Part shown: in pieces, positions 5,460-11,186 of the stretch
How positions within the stretch are numbered: the first letter of the stretch is position 1
How the letters are laid out: every line of letters starts with the position of its first letter
Source: Bacillota bacterium
GTDB taxonomy: Bacteria > Bacillota > Bacilli > Bacillales > Cytobacillaceae
DNA length: 11,186 bases
NCBI GenBank assembly: GCA_030705745.1
Contig: JAUZPT010000056.1
Span: 1 to 11,186 of the forward strand
Direction: 5' to 3'
Program-made: the position numbers and the translations under genes
Notes under the pieces: generated by a model
The model's database searches: none
The model's input: the letters and a program-made list of their open reading frames with translations, nothing else
What the model was told of the DNA's origin: nothing

Positions 5460-6560
5460 ATGTTACGCACAGAAGAAATGATATTAAATGTAGGGCCGCA
5501 GCATCCAAGTACACATGGAGTGTTTCGGCTTGTCATAAAAATCGATGGTGAAATCATCAAAGAAGCAAAGCCGGTAATCGGCTACTTGCACCGCGGAACG
5601 GAAAAATTGGCTGAAAACCTGCAGTACACTCAAATCATTCCGTATACAGATCGGATGGACTATCTTTCCGCAATGACGACGAACTATGTCCTTTGCCATG
5701 CAGTGGAAACGATGATGGATCTGAAAATTCCCGATCGGGCCGAATATTTGCGTGTCATTGCCATGGAATTAGGCCGCATTGCGAGCCATCTCGTTTGGTG
5801 GGGTACCTACCTGCTTGATATCGGGGCTGTAAGCCCGTTTTTGTATGCGTTCCGCGAGCGGGAAATGATCATCAATATGCTTAATGAGTTGTCCGGTGCG
5901 CGTTTGACGTTTAACTATATGCGCGTCGGCGGCGTGAAATGGGATGCGCCTGAAGGCTGGATTGAAAAGGTGAAGGCATTCATTCCATATATGCGCGAAC
6001 AGCTAGAAGGCTACCATAATCTAGCGACTGGAAACGAAATTTTCATGAGCCGGATCAAGGGCGTCGGTAAATATACAAAAGAAGAGGCAATCAGCTATTC
6101 TCTGAGCGGTCCAAACCTCCGCTGTACAGGCGTGAAGTGGGATCTTCGCAAAGATGAGCCGTATTCAATCTATGACCGATTCAAATTCGATGTGCCTGTA
6201 AGAGAGAGCGGAGATGCATGGGCTCGCTATCATGTGCGCTTGGAAGAAATTGAGGAATCTTTAAAGATCCTTGAACAGGCAGTAGAGCAATTTCCTGCCG
6301 AAGGAGAAATCATGGCAAAGGTTCCGAAAATCATAAAAGCGCCTAAAGGGGAAGCTTTTGTACGGATTGAATCTCCGCGTGGAGAAGTTGGCTGCTACAT
6401 CGCCAGTGACGGCAAAAAAGAACCGTATCGCTTAAAGTTTAGAAGGCCGTCATTCTACAATCTGCAAATTCTTCCGAAATTGCTGGAAGGCCAAAATATT
6501 GCGAATCTGATTGCCATTTTAGGGGCGATCGATATTGTCCTTGGAGAGGTGGATGGCTAA
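5460..6560 (+). CDS. nuoD: NADH-quinone oxidoreductase subunit D (quinone-binding)
   Basis: NuoD forms the quinone headgroup site together with NuoB and descends from the large subunit of NiFe hydrogenases. The 366-residue protein has the N-terminal motif GPQHPSTHG with His19 and the motif YTDRMDY with Tyr68. These are the counterparts of the quinone-binding His38 and Tyr87 of Thermus Nqo4. Further family blocks are IGYLHRGTEKLAE, ELGRIASHLVW, RVGGVKWD, GPNLRCTGVKWDLRKDEPY, ESPRGEVGCY and the C-terminal DIVLGEVDG. Length and ends are normal. The ATG follows GGAGGT by seven bases and lies three bases after nuoC. The stop codon overlaps the nuoH start by one base (TAATG). The following gene is nuoH rather than nuoE, which defines the 11-subunit operon type. 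Confidence 0.98.
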   Translation: MLRTEEMILNVGPQHPSTHGVFRLVIKIDGEIIKEAKPVIGYLHRGTEKLAENLQYTQIIPYTDRMDYLSAMTTNYVLCHAVETMMDLKIPDRAEYLRVIAMELGRIASHLVWWGTYLLDIGAVSPFLYAFREREMIINMLNELSGARLTFNYMRVGGVKWDAPEGWIEKVKAFIPYMREQLEGYHNLATGNEIFMSRIKGVGKYTKEEAISYSLSGPNLRCTGVKWDLRKDEPYSIYDRFKFDVPVRESGDAWARYHVRLEEIEESLKILEQAVEQFPAEGEIMAKVPKIIKAPKGEAFVRIESPRGEVGCYIASDGKKEPYRLKFRRPSFYNLQILPKLLEGQNIANLIAILGAIDIVLGEVDG

Positions 6561-7570
6561 TGATTCAGGATTTATTGAATTCCAGTCCAGGATGGGCCAA
6601 TTTTGGAATCTTCTTTTTGCTTGGCACTGTCTTGCTCCTGGTCGTACTGGGCTTCGTAACGTATGGGATTTTGGCGGAGCGGAAGGTAATGGGTTATATG
6701 CAGCTGCGCCATGGACCAAACCAGGTCGGAGGAAAATGGGGATTGCTACAGACCGTTGCCGACGTTTTAAAGCTGTTGCTGAAGGAAGATGTCATTCCGA
6801 AGATGGCGGATCGCCCATTGTTCATTCTGGCTCCGGTCATTGCGTTTGCACCGGCATTCATGGTTCTGGCAACGATCCCGTTTACGGATAAATTCCAGTT
6901 TGCCGACATTGGTGTTGGCTTGCTCTATTATATCGCTGTTTCCGGTATCACCACGATCGGTGTTGTGACCGGTGGCTGGGCATCAAATAACAAATACGCC
7001 CTTCTAGGCGGGATGCGGGCAGCGGCACAGATGATCTCATATGAAATTCCGCTTGTCAGGTCCGTTCTTGGCATCATTTTATTAACCGGAAGCTTAAATT
7101 TAAATGATATTGTACATGCACAAAGGCACGGATGGTTCATCCTCTGGCAACCGATTGCGTTCATCGTTTTCTTTATTGCATCCATCGCCGAATTAAATCG
7201 TACGCCCTTCGACCTTCCGGAAGCGGAGTCGGAGATTGTTGCCGGGTACCATGTTGAGTATTCAGGCTTCCGCTGGGCATTTTTCATGCTTGCGGAATAT
7301 GTGTATTTATTTGCGATGGCAGCATTGATCACGACCTTGTTCCTTGGAGGCTGGATGTCGCCACTCGCGGCCCTGAACTTTATTCCTGGAGCGGTATGGT
7401 TTGCGCTGAAATTCAGCGTCGTGATTTTTGTTTATATTTGGATCCGTGTGGCTTTGCCGCGTATGCGCGCAGACCACTTGATGGAATTTGGATGGAAAGT
7501 GCTATTGCCAGTTGCATTGGCAAATATTTTCCTGACTGCGTTGATTAAATCAATCTTCCATATTTTTTAA
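6560..7570 (+). CDS. nuoH: NADH-quinone oxidoreductase subunit H
   Basis: NuoH is the membrane subunit that anchors the peripheral arm and lines the quinone entry channel. The 336-residue protein has the expected pattern of about eight hydrophobic segments. The conserved cytoplasmic loops are present: ERKVMGYMQLRHGPNQVG and GLLQTVADVLKLLLKED near residues 35-75, and the acidic loop AELNRTPFDLPEAESEIVAGY followed by VEYSGFRWAFFMLAEY near 212-250. The ATG overlaps the nuoD stop, with GGAGAGGT (6543-6550) as ribosome binding site. One oddity is Arg167 (AGG at 7058) in IPLVRSVLG, inside a hydrophobic segment where I would expect a neutral residue. It could be a real substitution or a sequence error. 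A 40-base gap follows before nuoI. Confidence 0.97.
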   Translation: MIQDLLNSSPGWANFGIFFLLGTVLLLVVLGFVTYGILAERKVMGYMQLRHGPNQVGGKWGLLQTVADVLKLLLKEDVIPKMADRPLFILAPVIAFAPAFMVLATIPFTDKFQFADIGVGLLYYIAVSGITTIGVVTGGWASNNKYALLGGMRAAAQMISYEIPLVRSVLGIILLTGSLNLNDIVHAQRHGWFILWQPIAFIVFFIASIAELNRTPFDLPEAESEIVAGYHVEYSGFRWAFFMLAEYVYLFAMAALITTLFLGGWMSPLAALNFIPGAVWFALKFSVVIFVYIWIRVALPRMRADHLMEFGWKVLLPVALANIFLTALIKSIFHIF

Positions 7571-7610
7571 TGGAGATGAATCCCAATTTTACACAAAGGG
7601 GTGAAAAAAT

Positions 7611-8030
7611 GTGTTTGGAATAGCGAAAGGCTTGAAATATACACTGAAAAACCTGACGCGGGAAAAAGTTACGTATGATTACCCGAATCAGCCGCTTCCA
7701 TTGCCGGACCGTTTTCGCGGAATACAGAAGTTTTACCCGGAAAAATGCATCGTCTGTAACCAGTGCATGAATATATGCCCGACAGACTGCATTGATTTGA
7801 CAGGCAAAAAACATCCGGACCCTGCGAAAAAAGGAAAGATCATCGATACGTATGATATCAACTTTGAACTTTGTATCCTGTGTGATTTGTGCACAGAGGT
7901 ATGTCCGACAGAAGCGATCATTATGACAAACAACTTTGAATTGGCTGAGTATAGCCGCGATATGTTGTTCAAAAATCTTGAATGGTTAGATGAAAATGAC
8001 GAAAACGTACGGAAGGTGAATAAGCCATGA
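7611..8030 (+). CDS. nuoI: NADH-quinone oxidoreductase subunit I (two [4Fe-4S] clusters)
   Basis: NuoI is a ferredoxin-like subunit whose clusters N6a and N6b carry electrons toward NuoB. The 139-residue protein has both CxxCxxCxxxC motifs: Cys46, 49, 52 and 56 in CIVCNQCMNICP, and Cys88, 91, 94 and 98 in CILCDLCTEVCP. The amphipathic N-terminus (FGIAKGLKYTLKNL) fits attachment to the membrane arm. The GTG at 7611 is the likely start, with AAAGGGGTGA (7595-7604) as ribosome binding site. An ATG two bases earlier (7609) is in another frame and meets a stop after four codons, so the true start sits inside an overlapping ATGTG. The last four bases overlap nuoJ (ATGA). At the protein level nothing is missing. 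Confidence 0.97.
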   Translation: MFGIAKGLKYTLKNLTREKVTYDYPNQPLPLPDRFRGIQKFYPEKCIVCNQCMNICPTDCIDLTGKKHPDPAKKGKIIDTYDINFELCILCDLCTEVCPTEAIIMTNNFELAEYSRDMLFKNLEWLDENDENVRKVNKP

Positions 8031-8545
8031 CGTTCTCAGGCGAATTTTTTGCATTCATGTCTCTCGCTTTGGTGGCAGTCATCGGCGGTGTGCTTTTGTT
8101 GAACCTCACAAAAGTCATGCATATGATCATTGCACTCGTGTTTACATTTATCAGCATTGCAGGCATCTATGTTCTGTTGTCGGCTGAATTTGTAGCAGTT
8201 GTGCAAATTTTGATCTATGCCGGCGCAATCACCATTCTCATGCTGTTTGCAATCATGTTGACGAAGCACGATGATGCGAGCGAAGCGCAAGGGACCATTT
8301 GGCGTAAGCTATTATTACTTTTAGGCGTGATCGGCTTCGCCTTTGCTGTCTACATCGGGATTTACAATTTCAATGTGGAGCAGCTGCCGAGCCATCTGCA
8401 TGAAAACAATGTACTGCAAATCGGAAAGGCTCTATATACAAAGCATGTCATTCCGTTTGAATTAACTTCGGTGCTATTGCTCGTTGCCCTTGTCGGCGCG
8501 ATCATTTTAGCGAAAAATGATGAGAAGGAGGCACATAAGGAATGA
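8027..8545 (+). CDS. nuoJ: NADH-quinone oxidoreductase subunit J
   Basis: NuoJ is a small membrane-arm subunit whose third helix carries a pi-bulge linked to coupling between quinone reduction and proton pumping. The 172-residue product has five hydrophobic segments. The conserved third-helix region [24 protein letters not shown] (described here by its end motifs AEFVAVVQ and [11 protein letters not shown], about residues 47-72) is present. The C-terminus is hydrophilic and basic/acidic ([11 protein letters not shown]). The ATG overlaps the nuoI stop by four bases and has AAGGTGA upstream. The stop overlaps nuoK by four bases. Both overlaps suggest coupled translation and equal dosage. Confidence 0.96.
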   Translation: MTFSGEFFAFMSLALVAVIGGVLLLNLTKVMHMIIALVFTFISIAGIYVLLSAEFVAVVQILIYAGAITILMLFAIMLTKHDDASEAQGTIWRKLLLLLGVIGFAFAVYIGIYNFNVEQLPSHLHENNVLQIGKALYTKHVIPFELTSVLLLVALVGAIILAKNDEKEAHKE

Positions 8546-8856
8546 GTACAATTCCAGCTTCAGCCTTCCTGTCACTTGCATTAATCCTGTTTTGCATCGG
8601 TTTATACGGTGCGTTGACGAAGAGAAATACAGTTATTGTCCTTATCTCAATTGAGTTAATGCTGAACGCGGTCAACATCAACCTTGTTACCTTCAGTAAA
8701 TACGGAATCAAACCGTCGATTACCGGCCAGATTTTCGCACTGTTTGCGATTACAGTTGCAGCGGCGGAAGCAGCCGTCGGCCTTGCCATTTTGATTGCGC
8801 TTTACCGAAACCGCAGGACGATCAATATTGATGAGATGGATTCGATGAAAAACTAG
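8542..8856 (+). CDS. nuoK: NADH-quinone oxidoreductase subunit K
   Basis: NuoK is related to MrpC antiporter subunits and carries two membrane glutamates needed for proton transfer. The 104-residue protein shows three hydrophobic segments. Both glutamates are present: Glu38 in [14 protein letters not shown] and Glu76 in [13 protein letters not shown], counterparts of E. coli Glu36 and Glu72. The polar C-terminal tail ([17 protein letters not shown]) is typical. GAAGGAGGC (8524-8532) lies a good distance ahead of the ATG, which overlaps the nuoJ stop by four bases. A 75-base gap follows before nuoL, the longest spacing inside the operon. Confidence 0.97.
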   Translation: MSTIPASAFLSLALILFCIGLYGALTKRNTVIVLISIELMLNAVNINLVTFSKYGIKPSITGQIFALFAITVAAAEAAVGLAILIALYRNRRTINIDEMDSMKN

Positions 8857-8931
8857 TAGCAGTCACAGGAATCTCATCACTAGGGAACTTGATGCATTTA
8901 TAAAAATAGGAAAGAAAAGGGGATAGTGATA

Positions 8932-10800
8932 ATGATGGAAACCGCATGGATCATACCGCTTTTCCCGCTATTATCTTTTTTGATCCTTCTTCTATTCGGT
9001 AAACGGCTGAAAGAGTCGAGCGCGGTGGTGGGGATTTTGCTCACATTGGCATCGCTCGTGTATTCGGTATTGGTGTTATTTGAACGTTTTTCAGCACCAA
9101 CCTTCAAAACGGAAGCCGTGTGGCTCACGATAGGAGATATTCATTTAACAGCGGGCTTTGAAGTGAATCAATTAAATGCGCTGATGCTGGTTATCGTATC
9201 GCTCGTTAGTTGTCTTGTACATACTTACTCAAAAGGTTATATGCACGGAGATGAGCGATTTCATGTATTCTATGCGTATTTAGGATTATTCACGTTTGCG
9301 ATGCTTGGATTGGTGCTATCGCCGAATCTTTTGCAAACGTATATTTTCTGGGAACTTGTCGGTGTTGGCTCTTTCTTGTTAATCGGCTTTTATTTTTACA
9401 AAGAAGAAGCGAAGCAGGCAGCCAAAAAAGCGTTCATCATGACCCGTATCGGGGATGTGGGCCTTTTAATCGGCATGATTCTATTATTCTGGCAAACCAA
9501 TAGCTTTGAATATGACAATATTTTTAAAGCGGTAGCTGATGGGTCAGTTACACAAGGATGGATTACGCTAACCGCGATCCTGATTTTTATCGGAGCGATG
9601 GGGAAATCAGGTCAGTTCCCGCTCCACACATGGCTTCCAGACGCCATGGAAGGCCCTACACCCGTATCGGCCTTAATCCATGCGGCAACAATGGTAGCTG
9701 CAGGGGTTTACCTCGTGGCGGCACTGTTCCCGCTGTTTGCAGCAAGTCAGACTGCATTGATGACGGTCGCTGTCATCGGTGGCTTTACGGCGATTTTTGC
9801 GGCAAGCATCGGTCTTGTCCAAACAGATATTAAAAGAGTTCTTGCATACTCAACGGTCAGCCAGCTCGGCTACATGATGCTTGCATTGGGATCGGGCGGT
9901 TACGTGGCTGGAGTGTTCCACCTTATGACACATGCCTTCTTTAAGGCGCTGCTTTTCCTTGCAGCGGGAAGCGTGATCCACGCAGCCCACACACAGGATA
10001 TCGAAGAAATGGGTGGCCTTTGGAAAAAACTGCGCCTGACGGGACCGCTCTTTTTGATCGGAACGCTGGCGATCAGCGGTGTTCCACTGCTATCCGGATT
10101 TTTCAGTAAGGACGAAATTCTCGCTGCAGCGTGGGAAGGCGGACATCCTGTTTTATTCCTGCTGGCAGTCGTTGCGGCATTTTTCACGGCATTTTATATG
10201 TTCCGATTGTTCTTTATGGTCTTTACAGGTGAAGCGCGCAGTGAAATGAAATCTGTGCATGAATCACCGTCAACAATGACTTTGCCAATGATCGTCCTTG
10301 GAGTACTCGCAGTCGTGTCCGGTTATGTGAATACAACGTGGTTTGGAAGCTTCCTCGGTGACTGGCTCACTGATGGCAACAAAGTGCTGAGTGGCAGCCA
10401 TACGGAAGGCCCTGCGTGGATTATGGTTGTTGCGACGCTTGTTTCCCTTGCAGGTATTTTCCTTGCTTGGCTGATGTACGGAAAGCGCTCATTGTCCCGC
10501 GATTGGTTGAGCGGCAAAGGGTCTACACTGCACACGATTCTGTACAATAAATATTATGTGGACGAATTTTATCAAATGTCCATCATCAAGATCGTCAAAG
10601 GAATCAGCTACTTCCTTCGCTTTATTGACGTCTTCCTCGTTGAAGGCATCGTGAAGGGTGTGGGAGGAGCAGTTCAAGGCCTTGGAAAAACCGGTTCGAA
10701 GCTGCAGACAGGCCAGGTCCAAACGTATGGGGCGATGGCATTTGTCGGTCTTGCCGTGTTAGTGGTCATTTTCGCTTTAACAGGGGGGTACTTAAAATGA
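8932..10800 (+). CDS. nuoL: NADH-quinone oxidoreductase subunit L (antiporter-like proton pump)
   Basis: NuoL is the distal antiporter-like proton channel of the membrane arm and also supplies the long lateral helix. The 622-residue protein has about 16 hydrophobic segments and normal length. The charged residues of the proton path are in place: Glu141 in IFWELVGVGSFLLIG, Lys225 in GAMGKSGQFPLHTWLPDAMEGP, His250 in ALIHAATMVAAGVY, His330, His334 and Lys338 in FHLMTHAFFKALLF, and Lys393 in GFFSKDEIL. I choose the ATG at 8932 because AAAAGGGG (8915-8922) lies nine bases upstream. The GTG at 8926 would be only three bases from it, and the ATG at 8935 is the next alternative. The stop overlaps nuoM by four bases. 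Confidence 0.97.
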   Translation: MMETAWIIPLFPLLSFLILLLFGKRLKESSAVVGILLTLASLVYSVLVLFERFSAPTFKTEAVWLTIGDIHLTAGFEVNQLNALMLVIVSLVSCLVHTYSKGYMHGDERFHVFYAYLGLFTFAMLGLVLSPNLLQTYIFWELVGVGSFLLIGFYFYKEEAKQAAKKAFIMTRIGDVGLLIGMILLFWQTNSFEYDNIFKAVADGSVTQGWITLTAILIFIGAMGKSGQFPLHTWLPDAMEGPTPVSALIHAATMVAAGVYLVAALFPLFAASQTALMTVAVIGGFTAIFAASIGLVQTDIKRVLAYSTVSQLGYMMLALGSGGYVAGVFHLMTHAFFKALLFLAAGSVIHAAHTQDIEEMGGLWKKLRLTGPLFLIGTLAISGVPLLSGFFSKDEILAAAWEGGHPVLFLLAVVAAFFTAFYMFRLFFMVFTGEARSEMKSVHESPSTMTLPMIVLGVLAVVSGYVNTTWFGSFLGDWLTDGNKVLSGSHTEGPAWIMVVATLVSLAGIFLAWLMYGKRSLSRDWLSGKGSTLHTILYNKYYVDEFYQMSIIKIVKGISYFLRFIDVFLVEGIVKGVGGAVQGLGKTGSKLQTGQVQTYGAMAFVGLAVLVVIFALTGGYLK

Positions 10801-11186
10801 GTTTATCTTGGGTACTGTCTATCCTGGTTTTCTCACCTTTACTAGGTATCGCCGTTTTGGCTTTTATGAAAAATACACAGGAAAAGCAAATCAAACTGGT
10901 TGGTTTTCTCGCCACTGTGCCAGCACTTCTGCTTTCGCTTGCTTGTTATTTTCATTACTTGGCAGGCAAGAATCTGGCTGATTTTTCGGTCACTGCTAAG
11001 TGGATTCAATTTATTGACCAAAAAGAGTTTTTTACGGTCGCCTATGAACTCGGGCTCAACGGCTTCTCGCTGATCATGGTGGTCTTAACGTCCATCATTG
11101 CGGCACTGGCGGCAATTGCCTCCATTCATATTAAAAAAGAATGGAAAGGTTATTTCATGTTGTTCCTTCTTTTGGAAACAGGAATG
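10797..11186 (+). CDS. nuoM: NADH-quinone oxidoreductase subunit M, N-terminal part (cut by window end)
   Basis: NuoM is the middle antiporter-like proton pump of the complex I membrane arm. Only the first 130 codons are inside the window and the frame is open to the last base. The visible part begins MSLSWVLSILVFSPLLG. It includes two N-terminal hydrophobic segments, the loop YELGLNGFSLIMVVLTSI typical of NuoM, and a further segment ending LLLETGM. AGGGGGG (10782-10788) lies eight bases ahead of the ATG, which overlaps the nuoL stop as ATGA. The catalytic Glu and Lys residues of the core helices lie beyond the window, so completeness cannot be judged. nuoN would be expected next. Confidence 0.95.
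   Translation, partial: MSLSWVLSILVFSPLLGIAVLAFMKNTQEKQIKLVGFLATVPALLLSLACYFHYLAGKNLADFSVTAKWIQFIDQKEFFTVAYELGLNGFSLIMVVLTSIIAALAAIASIHIKKEWKGYFMLFLLLETGM

Overview
The window looks like a low-GC Firmicute chromosome, most likely a member of the Bacillaceae. The grounds are the strong purine-rich ribosome binding sites, the TTG and GTG starts, the sigma-A type promoters, and an nuo operon that goes straight from nuoD to nuoH. I cannot name the species from sequence alone.

Left part (1-2800): two divergently oriented single-gene units for secreted proteins share a 380-base control region. On the minus strand (302-1363) lies an exported protein with a probable NTF2-like C-terminal domain. On the plus strand (1745-2557) lies an exported transglutaminase-like protein, preceded by a textbook class I cyclic di-GMP riboswitch (GEMM-I) that ends directly at the ribosome binding site. 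Each gene has its own intrinsic terminator. Beyond each terminator sits a short array of degenerate repeats with a 21-base period: six copies at 44-158 and five copies at 2663-2755. The two arrays share the core TTTAYCYAC and are inverted relative to each other, so each has the same orientation relative to its gene.

Middle (2756-3235): about 480 bases without a convincing gene. They contain small hairpins and a weak 66-codon minus-strand reading frame.

Right part (3236-11186): a strong extended -10 promoter drives a tightly packed respiratory complex I operon, nuoA-B-C-D-H-I-J-K-L-M. NuoM is cut by the window end and nuoN presumably follows. Most junctions overlap by 1 to 10 bases or lie 3 bases apart, which suggests translational coupling. 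The genes for the NADH-oxidising module (nuoE, nuoF, nuoG) are not between nuoD and nuoH. The locus therefore encodes the 11-subunit type of complex I: quinone-binding and Fe-S connecting subunits (B, C, D, I) plus the proton-pumping membrane arm (A, H, J, K, L, M). The physiological electron donor is not evident from the sequence.

The most unusual protein feature is in NuoC. Its normal C-terminal domain of about 155 residues is preceded by about 260 residues of Lys/Ala-rich helical modules separated by acidic Pro/Thr/Ser linkers. Three of these modules are nearly identical tandem DNA repeats of 138 and 135 bases, which points to recent expansion by slippage or recombination.
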